From positions 246,251-310,250 of the forward strand of contig NZ_QZEZ01000004.1 of assembly GCF_003594885.1 (NCBI RefSeq): 64,000 nt of DNA. The letters are read 5' to 3'. The position numbers were made by a program, and so were the translations under genes. Below are positions 52,501-60,788 of the stretch, in pieces (within the stretch, counting starts at the first letter, position 1; each line of letters begins with the position of its first letter). The notes beneath the pieces were generated by a model. It saw nothing but the letters and a program-made list of their open reading frames with translations. It was not told the origin of the DNA and did not search any database. Origin of the DNA: Vallicoccus soli (GTDB lineage Bacteria > Actinomycetota > Actinomycetes > Motilibacterales > Motilibacteraceae).

Positions 52501-53937
52501 GCCGGGCAGGAGCTGGCGCTGCCCGAGGGGTCGTACTCGGCCCTCGACGTGCTCCTCTCCGCGCACAACGGCGACGTCACCGGCGACGCGGTGGTCACCT
52601 ACGCCGACGGCACCACGTCCACCGCGCCGCTGCGCGCGAGCGACTGGGCCGCGGGCTCGCCCCGGCTCGGCGAGGAGACCGCCTTCAGCGCCAGCGGGCG
52701 CTACCAGTCCGGCGGCGGGTCGGACGGCCTGCGGGTGAGCGTCTGGCACGACGTCGTGCCCGTCGACCCCGCGCGGCGGGCGGTGTCGCTGACGCTGCCG
52801 GACGACCCGCGGATGGCGGTGTACGCGCTGTCCGCCCGCACGGCGGGCCCGGCCGCCGAGGTGCCGGCGGACGCCGAGGCGGCCGAGCTGGCGCACGCGG
52901 CGATGGAGGAGCACCTCGCGGTCGGCGACGGGTCGGGGCTGTTCCGCGAGCAGGTGCCGGCGCGCGACGGGGACCGGGAGTACTCGTACGAGTGGCCGTT
53001 CTCGCAGGCGCACGTCGCGACGCTCGACCTCGTGGGGGTCGGCGGGGAGGTCGGCGCCCGTCACGAGGACGCCCTCGCCGAGCGCGAGGCCGCGCAGGAG
53101 CACTACTGGGACGCGTCGGGCTCCGCGACGGGCCTGCCGGGCTACGACTCGTACCCGCACGGGGAGCACGGCGACGGCGGCGACCTGTTCTACGACGACA
53201 ACGCGTGGGTGGGCCTGGCCAAGGTCCAGGACTTCCTCACGACGGGCGACGAGGCCGCGCTGGAGCGGGCCGAGGAGGTCTTCGAGCTGGCCGCGTCGGG
53301 CTGGGACGACGACCCGTCGCACGCCGCCCCCGGCGGGGTCTTCTGGACGCAGGCGCCGTGGGACACCGGCCGGAACACGGTCTCCACGATGCCCTCGGCC
53401 ATGCTCGCGGTGCGGCTGCACATGATCACCGGGGAGCGGCGCTACCTCGACTGGGCGCTGCGGGCGGTCGCCTGGACCGAGGAGCACCTGCAGGCGCCGA
53501 ACGGCCTGTTCTGGGACCACCTCGAGCTCGACGGCACGGTGGACGAGCGGCAGTGGACGTACAACCAGGGCGTCCCCGTCGGGGTCTACGCGCTGCTGCA
53601 CCGGGCGACGGGCGAGCAGGCGTGGCTCGACAAGGCCGAGGCGCTCGCGGCGGCGTCGTACGAGCACTACGTCGGACAGGGCCGCATCGACGCGGACCCG
53701 GTCCCCTTCAACGCCATCTGGTTCAAGAACCTGCTGCTGCTGGAGTCGGTCACGGGCGGGACGACGTACCGGGACGGCATGCGGGCGTACGCCGAGCGGG
53801 TCTGGCGCACGCACCGCGACCCGGCCACGGGGCTGCTGCCCTTCGGCGGCAGCACCGAGCTGCTGGAGCAGGCGGCGGTCGTGCAGCTCTTCGCGGCGCT
53901 GGCGTGGCCGCAGGACCGGGTGGGCCTGCTCTACTGA
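49570..53937 (+). CDS. Secreted GH92-GH76 fusion (alpha-mannosidase plus endo-alpha-1,6-mannanase)
   Basis: A 1455-residue secreted protein. A Sec signal is followed by the canonical GH92 start at Leu49 (LVNPFIGTQDDGNTFPGASL, PFGMVQLSPDTG) and the GH92 core to about 770, with the catalytic-type motif GNDDLGTMSAWHVLSAMGIYP (Asp675, Asp676). A NEW3-like beta domain covers about 815-905 and a beta-sandwich module about 920-1090, similar to the C-terminal module of the preceding GH92. Residues about 1105-1455 look like GH76: FYDDNAWVGLAKVQDF has the paired catalytic Asp1209-Asp1210, and FWTQAPWDTGRNTVSTMPSA, YNQGVPVGVYALLHRATG and FNAIWFKNLLLLESVTG are typical. The two activities would trim side chains and cut the backbone of yeast-type mannan. 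Both catalytic sites look intact. Confidence 0.87.
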   Translation: MHVRPAPRPRRRGPAALAPLAALAVLGAAVQAPPAAAAPAAAPERLTGLVNPFIGTQDDGNTFPGASLPFGMVQLSPDTGHTTGYDYRHDRIRGFSATHVSGVGCGLGGDLPVLPTTGAVTQTDYAQYALPFSHEGEQAAPGYYRVPLTASEGTVTAELTATTRTGTARFTFPATTEANVLLNSGQALHAVDSSTVRVVDDRTVETTVVGSGFCQSTEPYTMHFLTRFDRPFAQVGTWAGDEVTAGSRETSGEGRRGAYLRFDTTRDRDVEVTTALSWVDARGAGANLRAEGGRGFDAVRAAADRTWEQRLGEVRVQGGTPEQRRTFYSSLYRSMLAPAVGTDVDGRYHGFDGRTHRARGFTYYQTFSLWDTYRTQEQLLSLLAPQEARDMALSLLAVEDQGGWLPRWSYASVETNIMTGDPVTPFLVSAWAQGLLEGHEEDAYRALRENADGVPPADSPYNGRAGNEHYLDQGYVPYLPDARGEPGDYDLQHGASATLEYALADAALSTMAEGLGHRQDARRYAQRAQSYRNLFDPRTGWFRARDERGLFVGPEDPAQSVGFHEGTASQYMWLAQQDVPGLVDLVGGRDAANARLDHFFAYDELLEDPERVAREVWVNSAYSYYGQDTYNPQNEPDLHSPYVYAWTGQPWKTADVVHAAVTLFSDGPGGMTGNDDLGTMSAWHVLSAMGIYPSVPGSDVWSLSTPVFERVDLALDRDWYPRGSLRISAPGSSEEARYVQSVRVGGTAHPRTWVRGDDLRAGKDIAFRVGTEPSSWGTDPRTAPPSLVDELPAATGTWVGAEPRALGVPGGPEDRVVEVAASVVLQAPRTRTVALRASAEAPLRAEPARSRATVPSRGLPRTVEVPLEVTVPGGTPAGTYEVALRVTGGPGGPVEATVPVTVAAACGEPGGSCPVDLSGAYDVDGVATADAKAEGDFDGGGWSFPAEQLPPAGERLVLGRAYVLPPTTGTAPNFVDAAGQELALPEGSYSALDVLLSAHNGDVTGDAVVTYADGTTSTAPLRASDWAAGSPRLGEETAFSASGRYQSGGGSDGLRVSVWHDVVPVDPARRAVSLTLPDDPRMAVYALSARTAGPAAEVPADAEAAELAHAAMEEHLAVGDGSGLFREQVPARDGDREYSYEWPFSQAHVATLDLVGVGGEVGARHEDALAEREAAQEHYWDASGSATGLPGYDSYPHGEHGDGGDLFYDDNAWVGLAKVQDFLTTGDEAALERAEEVFELAASGWDDDPSHAAPGGVFWTQAPWDTGRNTVSTMPSAMLAVRLHMITGERRYLDWALRAVAWTEEHLQAPNGLFWDHLELDGTVDERQWTYNQGVPVGVYALLHRATGEQAWLDKAEALAAASYEHYVGQGRIDADPVPFNAIWFKNLLLLESVTGGTTYRDGMRAYAERVWRTHRDPATGLLPFGGSTELLEQAAVVQLFAALAWPQDRVGLLY

Positions 53938-53956
53938 GACGGCGCCCGGGCGGTGG

Positions 53957-53962
53957 CAGGCT
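53957..53962 (+). promoter_or_regulatory. -10-like hexamer of the APH-fold gene
   Basis: CAGGCT ends 6 bases before the GTG at 53969. Confidence 0.35.
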
Positions 53963-53968
53963 GGCCCC

Positions 53969-54796
53969 GTGCCCAGCCCGCGGGACCTCGCCGAGGCGGC
54001 GCTGCGCGAGCACCTGCCGGCGCTCGCGCGGGGCCCGCTGCGTCCGCTGGGGCAGGGGCTGGACCACAGCGCGTACGAGGTCGCCGGGCACGTCCTGCGA
54101 GTGGGTGACCCCGGCGGCCTCCTCCGGGAGGACCGGCTGCTGCGGCTCGTCGGGCCGCGGCTGCCGGTCGCCGTGCCGGAGCCGGTGCTCGTCGACACCG
54201 CGCGCGGGGTCGGGGTGCAGCGGCTGCTGCCGGGGGCGCCGCTGCTGGGCCGTGCGGTCGGTCCGCGCGTCGCGGTGGCGGTCGGTACGGCGCTGGGGCG
54301 GGCCCTGCGGGTGCTGCACGCGGTGCCGCCCGGCGAGGTCACCGGCACGGTGCCCGAGGAGGACCTCGACCCCGCCGCCCGGCTGGAGGGCCTCGACGAG
54401 GGCCTCGCCGGGCTGGGCGCGGCACCGGCGCTGCTGGACCGGCTGCGCGCGGCGGTGCCGTCGCCGGCGCCGCGCCGGGTCCTGGCGCACGCCGACCTCG
54501 GCGCCGAGCACCTGCTGGAGGCCGGCGGTCGGCTCACCGGCGTCGTCGACTGGGGCGACGCGGCCCTCGCCGACCCCGCCCTGGACCTCGCGCGCCCCTG
54601 CCGCGACCTCGACCCGCCGGCCTTCCGGGCGCTCCTGGACGCCTACGGCGGCCCGCCGGACGACGGGGCACTCGCGCGGGTGCGCTTCCTCGCCGCCTGC
54701 GCCGCCCTCGAGGACCTCGCCCACGGCACGGCGACCGGGCAGCCGGCCTACGCCACCGCCGCCCGCCGCGCCCTCGCGCGGCTGCTGCCGGGGTGA
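53969..54796 (+). CDS. Aminoglycoside phosphotransferase (APH) family protein
   Basis: A 275-residue kinase-fold protein. RPLGQGLDHSAYEV is the glycine loop. VLAHADLGAEHLLEAGGRLTGVVDWGDAALADPALDLA contains the catalytic loop (H-A-D-L-x-x-x-H) and the metal-binding Asp of VVDWGD. The N-lobe is short, and the usual nucleotide-pocket Lys is replaced or hard to place (GHVLRVGDP). It may phosphorylate a small molecule such as an aminoglycoside, sugar or choline, but resistance cannot be claimed from the sequence. It ends convergently to the ABC ATPase gene. Confidence 0.83.
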   Translation: MPSPRDLAEAALREHLPALARGPLRPLGQGLDHSAYEVAGHVLRVGDPGGLLREDRLLRLVGPRLPVAVPEPVLVDTARGVGVQRLLPGAPLLGRAVGPRVAVAVGTALGRALRVLHAVPPGEVTGTVPEEDLDPAARLEGLDEGLAGLGAAPALLDRLRAAVPSPAPRRVLAHADLGAEHLLEAGGRLTGVVDWGDAALADPALDLARPCRDLDPPAFRALLDAYGGPPDDGALARVRFLAACAALEDLAHGTATGQPAYATAARRALARLLPG

Positions 54797-54875
54797 GCCG
54801 CCCCCGACCCTGCCGCGGTCATGCGCGGAGGGCACGGCGGTGCCGGTGGCGTCGTCGTGCCGCTGCCCCGGGGGC

Positions 54876-54897
54876 GCGGGGAGCGCGCCATCCCCGC
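54876..54897. terminator. Hairpin between convergent genes
   Basis: GCGGGGA (54876-54882) and TCCCCGC (54891-54897) pair perfectly around an 8-base loop in the 144-base spacer between the APH gene and the ABC ATPase gene. The wider spacer also has an imperfect inverted pair, CCGCGGTCATGCG and CGCACGACCGCGG. Confidence 0.5.
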
Positions 54898-54940
54898 ACG
54901 ACCGCGGCGGGGTGGGGGGTGCCCGCCACCGGCGCGCGCC

Positions 54941-55585
54941 TCAGGCGGCGGCGCGCAGGCGCCCGTCGCGCACGTCGACGCGGTCGTCGCAGTGCCGGGC
55001 GACCTCCTCGTCGTGGGTGGCGACGACGACGAGGGCGCCGCGGGCGGCCTCCTCGAGCAGGACGCCGACGACGTGGTCGCGGGTCGCCGCGTCGAGCTCG
55101 GACGTGGGCTCGTCGAGCAGCAGCAGGTCGGGGGAGGGGGCGAGGGCGCGGGCGAGCGCGACCCGCTGCTGCTGCCCGCCGGAGAGGCGCTCGACGAGCC
55201 GGCCCTCGCGCCCGCCGAGCCCGACCCGGTCCAGGGCGGCCGCGGCCAGCTCGCGGGCACGCTCCGCCGGGACCCCGCGCCCGCGCAGGGCGACCTCGAC
55301 GTTCTCGCCGGCGTCCAGGACCGGGAGCAGGGCGTGCCCCTGCAGCACGAAGCCGCAGCGCCGGCGCTCCTCGTCCGACCCGGTGAGCGGGGCGCCGTCG
55401 AGCAGGACGGCGCCCGCGTCGGGCACCAGCATCCCGGCGAGCGCCGACAGCAGGGTCGTCTTGCCCGAGCCCGACGGCCCCACCACCGCGAGCAGCCGGC
55501 CGGAGGCGGCCGCCACCGACACCCCGTCGAGCACGGCGCGCCCGCCGGCGCGGACCACGAGGTCGCGGCCCTCGAGGACGGTCAC
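54941..55585 (-). CDS. ABC transporter ATP-binding protein, LolD/MacB type
   Basis: A 214-residue ATPase. Walker A is GPSGSGKTTLLSALAG; GFVLQGHALLPVLDAGENV is the Q-loop region; LSGGQQQRVALARALA and LLLLDEPTSELD follow; VVATHDEEVARHCD contains the switch His. The short length and MacB-like features fit FtsX-type permeases. It is the last gene of a three-gene set, overlapping its neighbour by 4 bases, and may partner with the large permease encoded at 56415-59630. Confidence 0.9.
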   Translation of the reverse strand: MTVLEGRDLVVRAGGRAVLDGVSVAAASGRLLAVVGPSGSGKTTLLSALAGMLVPDAGAVLLDGAPLTGSDEERRRCGFVLQGHALLPVLDAGENVEVALRGRGVPAERARELAAAALDRVGLGGREGRLVERLSGGQQQRVALARALAPSPDLLLLDEPTSELDAATRDHVVGVLLEEAARGALVVVATHDEEVARHCDDRVDVRDGRLRAAA

Positions 55586-56418
55586 GTCGCCTCCCTGCGC
55601 AGCCGCAGCTCGTCGCCGTCGGGGACGACCTCGACGCGCGTCCCCGGCGGCCACGCGGAGCGCAGCGCGTCGGGGAGCTGCACGGCGCCGTCGGGCCCGA
55701 CGACGGCGCGGTCGCGCCCGAGCCGCCCCTCGGAGCCGACCCGCCCGTCGCGGATCGTCAGCGTGCGGTCCCAGCGGGCGGCGACGCCGGGGTCGTGCGT
55801 GACGACGACGACCGTGGTGCCGAAGCGCTCGCACACCCGGTCGACGAGGTCCAGCACGGCCGTGCGGTGCGCGGTGCCGAGCTGGGACGTCGGCTCGTCG
55901 GCGAGGAGCAGGCCGGGCCCGTTCGCGAGGGCGACGGCGACGGCGACCCGCTGCAGCTCGCCCCCGGACAGCGCGCCGAGCCGCCGGCGCGCGAGGTCCG
56001 CGAGCCCCAGCGCGTCGAGCAGGTCGCGCGGCGCCAGCAGGCCGCGCCGGCGCGAGCGCGGGACCGCGCGCTGCACGAGCGCGACGTTCTGCTCCGCGGT
56101 GGCGTACGGCAGGAGGTTGCGCGAGGGCCCCTGCAGCACCGTCCCGACCCCGGTCGCCCGCAGCCGCAGCAGCGCCCGCTCGTCCATCGTGCGCACCTCG
56201 GCGCCGTCGAGCCGCAGCGAGCCGGCGGATGCGCGGACGAGACCGCCGAGGAGCGCGAGGAGCGTGGACTTGCCCGCGCCCGAGGGGCCGAGCAGCGCGA
56301 CCCGCTCGCCGGGCGCGACGCGCAGGTCCACCCCGCGCAGGGCGACGACGTCGTCGCCCGACGGGTCGGGGTAGACGTGCACGACCCCCTCGCACACCAC
56401 CTCCGTGCCGGCGCTCAC
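55582..56418 (-). CDS. ABC transporter ATP-binding protein with AbrB-like C-terminal tail
   Basis: A 278-residue ATPase. Walker A is GPSGAGKSTLLALLGG; the signature is LSGGELQRVAVAVALA; Walker B is LLLADEPTSQL, lacking the usual D after SQL; VVVVTHDPGVAARWD has the switch His. After residue about 230 comes RAVVGPDGAVQLPDALRSAW and then GTRVEVVPDGDELRLR. This has the pattern of an AbrB/SpoVT swapped-hairpin domain, which could pair subunits or bind DNA; here its role is unknown. Both neighbours overlap it by 4 bases. Confidence 0.86.
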   Translation of the reverse strand: MSAGTEVVCEGVVHVYPDPSGDDVVALRGVDLRVAPGERVALLGPSGAGKSTLLALLGGLVRASAGSLRLDGAEVRTMDERALLRLRATGVGTVLQGPSRNLLPYATAEQNVALVQRAVPRSRRRGLLAPRDLLDALGLADLARRRLGALSGGELQRVAVAVALANGPGLLLADEPTSQLGTAHRTAVLDLVDRVCERFGTTVVVVTHDPGVAARWDRTLTIRDGRVGSEGRLGRDRAVVGPDGAVQLPDALRSAWPPGTRVEVVPDGDELRLRREAT

Positions 56419-59400
56419 GCCTGGCCCTCCCGCAGCCGCCGGGCCCGCGCCGCCGGGGAGGAGCCCCGCGCCGACACCGCGACGAGCAGCGCGAGGCAGC
56501 AGGCCGCCAGCAGGCTCGCGGCCAGGACCGGCAGCCACACCCGGGCCGCCGCGGGCAGCGTCGCGGCGGTGCCCGAGGCGCCGGTCAGCGACGGCAGCAG
56601 GTCGGCCGCGACGAGCAGCGCGCCGCCGGCGCACGCGGTGCCGAGCACCAGGGCGGGCACGAGCAGCAGCCCCAGCTCCCACGCCGCCGCCCGGCGCAGC
56701 ACGGCCTCGGGCACCGCGACCGCGCGCAGCGCGGCGGCCTCGAACGCGCGCCGCCGCGCCTGGGCGGCGAGGCTCGTGGCCACCCCCGCGAGCCCGGTGA
56801 GCAGCACGACGGCGGCGGCCACGAGGAGCAGGAGGAGGGCGAGGGCCGTACCGCCCGCGTCGAGCGCGTCCCGCCGCTCGGCGACCGTCTCCTCCCCGCG
56901 CACCACCAGCCCCTCGCCGCGCAGGGCGTCGAGCACGCCCGGCCCCGCCTCGTCGGAGAGCCACACCTGGTGCACGACCGCGGCGCGGCGCGCGGGCGCG
57001 AACCGCTCGGCGACCGCGAGGTCGACGAGCAGCCCCTCGGGGCCGAGGCGCGGCAGCACCTCCGCGACGCGCACCACGCGCAGGTTCGGCACGGCCTCGC
57101 CGAGGCTGGAGCCGATGACGAGCCCCTCGGCGCCGACGTACCGCACCGCGGTCGCCGACCCGACCACGCCGGACAGGACCGGCGGGACGTCGCGCCGCGC
57201 GATGCCCGGGGTCACCGACGGGCTGACGGCGAAGGACACGTCGATGCCGCCGCCCGGCGCCTCGACGAGGTCCGTCGTCGGGCTCGACCCGGGCAGCTCC
57301 TCGTCGACCGTCGTGGGCCGCCAGTCGTCGACGTCGAAGCGCTCCACGACGGTGCCGTCCACGGAGAGCGAGAGCAGGCGCGCCGAGCCGACCACCCCGC
57401 CGACGCCGCCGGCCCGGACGAGCCGCAGCTGCGACACCCGGCAGCCCGCCCGGCAGCTCGGCACCTGCGCCACCACGCGCTGGCGGCCCTCGACGAGGCG
57501 GCCGAAGGCAGCCGGCACCGGCACGCCCTCCAGCGTCGTCGCCGCGCCGAGCAGGGCGAGCGGCACGGCCGTCTCGACCTGGTCGAGCTCCAGCTCCGCC
57601 TCCCAGCGCACCCCGCGCACCTCCAGGCTCGTCGCCCCGTCGCTGCGGGCGAGCTCGGCGGCCGCGCCGCCGTCGAGGGCCCCCGCCGCGGGCCCCTCGA
57701 CGACCGAGGCCCAGCGGGTGGTGTCCACCGCGAGCAGCCGGCGCGTCCCCGTCTCCCCCTCGCCCGCCACCTGCACCGCCGCCATCGCGGCCCGCCCGTC
57801 CGGATCGGCGGCGCGGACCGCGTCGAGGAGCTCGGCGGCGGGCACCGGGTCGACGGTCACCACCCGGTCGGCGCCGACGGCGACCCGGGCCTCGGTGGCG
57901 CGCTGCTCGCGGGCCACCACCCACGCCGCGGCGGCGAAGCCGACGAAGGTGACCGTCGCGGTGACGAGCGCCGTCGCCCGGGTGGTGCCGGGGCGCCGTG
58001 CCAGCTGCCGCACCGCCAGGAAGCGGGGGAGCGGGGAGCGGGCGGAGCGCCGCACGGCCCGCGAGGCCCCCCAGCCGAGGAGGGCCGCGGCGAGCAGGCC
58101 GGCGGCCAGCCCCACGAGCACCGGCATGAGCAGCGCGACCGCGGAGCCGCTCGCCGCCTCGCCGAGCGCGGCGACGAGCGACGCGGCGGCGCCCGCGACC
58201 GCCACGACGGCGACGACCGCGGTGCGCCCCTGCCGCCGCTCGGCGGCGCCGCCGGAGCGTCGCAGCTGCTCCGCGACCGGCGCCCGCAGGGAGCGCCACG
58301 ACGCCACCACGGCCGCCACCACGGCGCCGAGCGCCGCGACGCCGGCCGCCGCCAGCGCGGGGGCGCCGAGGTCCAGGGGGGTGCCGGGCGCGAGGACGGC
58401 GTCGCGCAGCCGCGTCGCGACGAGCAGCGCGAGGCCGGTGCCGAGGGGGAGCGCGAGGGCGACGAGGAGCAGCGGCGGGGCGAGGGCCAGCCAGGCAGCG
58501 CGGTACGGCGGCAGCCCCCGCAGCTTGGCCAGCGCCGTCTCCGGCTCGCGCGCCGCGACGGCGACGCCGACGACGCCGAGCAGGACGTACCAGCCGAGGA
58601 GCACGACCTGCCCGCTGACCAGCAGCGCGCCGGTGCGCACCCGCTCGCGGTCGTCCTCGACCGCCCGCAGCGTCGCGGCCAGCCCGGCGTCGTGCACCGT
58701 GCCGGCGCCGGTGGCGTTCCCGGTGCGCGCGGCCGCCTCCAGGGCGCCGGCCGTGGCGTCGACCTCGGCGAGGGGCAGGGCGCCGGGGCGCAGGGCCCGC
58801 TCGGCGGTGGCGACCACGGTGCTCGTCTGGAGCGAGACCAGCAGCTCGCGCGTGGCCATGACCCCGTCGAGCCGCGCGGGCACCGGCTCGCCGGCGAAGA
58901 CGGCGGCGGGCGCGTGCTCGAAGAGCCCCGACCCGAACCACCAGGGGTCCTGCGGGTCCACCGCCGCGGCCTCGTACGCGCCGCTCACCCGGTAGTCGGT
59001 CCGGAACGGGTCGCGCTGCCCCGCGGGGTCGGGCTCCTCGGCGAGCTCCAGCATGCGCACCCGGTCCCCGACGCGCGCCCCGAGGGAGGCGAGGGCGCGG
59101 TCCGACAGCAGCACCTCGTCGACCGCGGCCGGGCAGCTGCCGGCGAGCAGCTCGAGCCGCTCGCAGGCGCCCTCGCGCCACGCGAGGCGGCCCAGGCCGC
59201 GGGGCGGCTCGTCCAGCGCGGTCCCCTCGCCCCCGCGCTCGGCCGCCGCGGCGGCCGCGGCCACCTCCGCCTCCGTGGGCACGCGCGTCAGCGACAGCCG
59301 GCGCGTCGTCGTGAGCTGGCGGCGCGGCTCGTCGAGCCGCGCGCCGAGGGCACCCGGCAGCAGCGTGCCCTCGACCGCGTCGGAGAGCGCTGTCGCCGGC

Positions 59401-59630
59401 GGGCGCACCTCGTCCAGGACGGTCGGCCGGTTCGCCGGCACCGAGACGACGTACCCGGTGCGCTGCACCGGTGCCGCGGCGAGCGCGTCGCGGACCAGGG
59501 AGTCCTCCGCCGCGCGGCCCCAGACCGGGCCGCAGACCGCCGCCGCGACGGCGAGCACCGCGGTGAGCAGCAGGGCGGCGCTCGTGCCGCGGTGCCAGGC
59601 GACCGCTCGCAGCAGCAGGCTCACGCGCAT
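56415..59630 (-). CDS. Large FtsX-type ABC permease
   Basis: A 1071-residue membrane protein with two FtsX-like halves. Residues about 12-32 are a first helix, followed by a large extracytoplasmic domain to about 330. About three helices follow near 350-460, further helices lie near 500-570, a second extracytoplasmic domain spans about 590-890, and three helices lie in the last 150 residues. AREPETALAKLRGLPPYRAAW and QARRRAFEAAALRAVAVPEAVL are the ATPase-contact stretches after helices, as in FtsX/MacB permeases. Each half contributes one pore unit, so the two ATPases encoded next could form the motor. The substrate is unknown; lipoprotein, peptide or antimicrobial export are family options. 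Confidence 0.88.
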   Translation of the reverse strand: MRVSLLLRAVAWHRGTSAALLLTAVLAVAAAVCGPVWGRAAEDSLVRDALAAAPVQRTGYVVSVPANRPTVLDEVRPPATALSDAVEGTLLPGALGARLDEPRRQLTTTRRLSLTRVPTEAEVAAAAAAAERGGEGTALDEPPRGLGRLAWREGACERLELLAGSCPAAVDEVLLSDRALASLGARVGDRVRMLELAEEPDPAGQRDPFRTDYRVSGAYEAAAVDPQDPWWFGSGLFEHAPAAVFAGEPVPARLDGVMATRELLVSLQTSTVVATAERALRPGALPLAEVDATAGALEAAARTGNATGAGTVHDAGLAATLRAVEDDRERVRTGALLVSGQVVLLGWYVLLGVVGVAVAAREPETALAKLRGLPPYRAAWLALAPPLLLVALALPLGTGLALLVATRLRDAVLAPGTPLDLGAPALAAAGVAALGAVVAAVVASWRSLRAPVAEQLRRSGGAAERRQGRTAVVAVVAVAGAAASLVAALGEAASGSAVALLMPVLVGLAAGLLAAALLGWGASRAVRRSARSPLPRFLAVRQLARRPGTTRATALVTATVTFVGFAAAAWVVAREQRATEARVAVGADRVVTVDPVPAAELLDAVRAADPDGRAAMAAVQVAGEGETGTRRLLAVDTTRWASVVEGPAAGALDGGAAAELARSDGATSLEVRGVRWEAELELDQVETAVPLALLGAATTLEGVPVPAAFGRLVEGRQRVVAQVPSCRAGCRVSQLRLVRAGGVGGVVGSARLLSLSVDGTVVERFDVDDWRPTTVDEELPGSSPTTDLVEAPGGGIDVSFAVSPSVTPGIARRDVPPVLSGVVGSATAVRYVGAEGLVIGSSLGEAVPNLRVVRVAEVLPRLGPEGLLVDLAVAERFAPARRAAVVHQVWLSDEAGPGVLDALRGEGLVVRGEETVAERRDALDAGGTALALLLLLVAAAVVLLTGLAGVATSLAAQARRRAFEAAALRAVAVPEAVLRRAAAWELGLLLVPALVLGTACAGGALLVAADLLPSLTGASGTAATLPAAARVWLPVLAASLLAACCLALLVAVSARGSSPAARARRLREGQA

Positions 59631-59713
59631 CCCCCCGTCCGGACTCGGAGCACCCCAGTGACCCACAGGGCGGCGGGCCGCACAAGGGGCGCGCGGGGGC
59701 TCGTCCGCGAGGG

Positions 59714-60787
59714 TCAGGGGCGCGCGAGCAGCCCCAGGACGCCGTCGAGCCCGCCGCTGCGCCACGCCGCGCGCTGGCGCTCGGCCCCCGTGCCGTCGCG
59801 CAGCAGGCGGGCGACCTCCTCCTCGACGGCTACGTCGTCCCCGGCGGCGGCGAGGGCCGGCCGGCACCGCGCCACGAGCGCCGCCACGACCTCGTGCGCC
59901 GGGCGCAGCGCGCGGTCCCCGGGGTGCCAGAGCCGGCCGGAGAGCCCGTGCCGGGAGGCCGCGAAGGTGGCGGCGCGCAGGAGCTCCGCCGGCACCTCGG
60001 GCGGCGGTGCCGCGTCGTCGAGGGCCGTCATGACGAGGCCGCGGGCGAGGGCGGCGACGAGCACCGCGGTGCCGACCTCCGCGCAGACGTCGGCCACCCG
60101 CACCTCGACGGTCGGCCACCGCTCGGACAGGCGGGCCTCGTAGTAGAGCATCCCGCGGTCGATGGCGGCGCCGGCGGCGACGAGGGCGTCCGCCCGGGCC
60201 TCGTACGCGTCGAGGCCGCCGAACGGCGAGGTCGGGCCGGCGGTGGGGAAGCGCGACCAGGCCTGGGTGCGCCAGGACGCGTACCCGGTGTCGCGGCCGC
60301 GCCAGAGGGGGCTGTTGGCCGACAGCGCCAGGAGGACCGCGAGCCAGGGGCGCACCCGGTCGAGCACCGCCACGCCCGCCTCCCGCGAGGGGACGCCGAC
60401 GTGCACGTGGCAGCCGCCGACGAGCGCCTGGTCGGCGAGGGGGCCGTACACCGCGGCGATGCGCGCGTAGCGCGGGTCGTCGGTGTAGCCCGTCTCCTCC
60501 GGGCGCGCGTCCGGGTGCGTCGACGACGCGAGGACCCGCACCCCCAGGCCGGCGGCCGCCTGCACGGCCGCGTCGCGCCCGCGCTGCACCCCCGAGCGCA
60601 GCGCGGCCAGGTCGCGCACCGGCGGGCTGCCGGTCTCGACCATGCCGCGGCGCAGCTCGTGCTCCACGCCCTCGGCGACGAGCTCGCGCGCCCGCGCGAG
60701 GACGTGCTCGGAGTCCTGGCAGAGCGCACCGGTGCGCCCGTCGACGAGGAGCAGCTCCTCCTCGACGCCGAGGGTCGGGACCCCCAC
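59714..60787 (-). CDS. Carboxylate-amine ligase, YbdK/GCS2 family
   Basis: A 357-residue glutamate-cysteine-ligase-type protein. TLGVEEELLLVDGRTG opens with the metal-binding Glu cluster. HELRRGMVETGSPPV holds the second acidic site; GGCHVHVGVPSREAGVAVLDRVRPWLAVLLALSANSPLW is the most conserved stretch; TVEVRVADVC ends the active site. YbdK-like proteins make gamma-glutamyl bonds with weak or unknown substrates. In actinobacteria related genes serve ergothioneine or mycothiol-type pathways, but this one could not be assigned. It starts 1 base after the alcohol dehydrogenase stop. Confidence 0.88.
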   Translation of the reverse strand: MGVPTLGVEEELLLVDGRTGALCQDSEHVLARARELVAEGVEHELRRGMVETGSPPVRDLAALRSGVQRGRDAAVQAAAGLGVRVLASSTHPDARPEETGYTDDPRYARIAAVYGPLADQALVGGCHVHVGVPSREAGVAVLDRVRPWLAVLLALSANSPLWRGRDTGYASWRTQAWSRFPTAGPTSPFGGLDAYEARADALVAAGAAIDRGMLYYEARLSERWPTVEVRVADVCAEVGTAVLVAALARGLVMTALDDAAPPPEVPAELLRAATFAASRHGLSGRLWHPGDRALRPAHEVVAALVARCRPALAAAGDDVAVEEEVARLLRDGTGAERQRAAWRSGGLDGVLGLLARP

Positions 60788-60788
60788 C

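Noticed and set aside
56229..60143. A 1300-codon plus-strand frame opposite the FtsX permease
   Set aside because: It is antisense to a protein with membrane helices and FtsX motifs; its own translation is low-complexity Arg/Pro/Gly.
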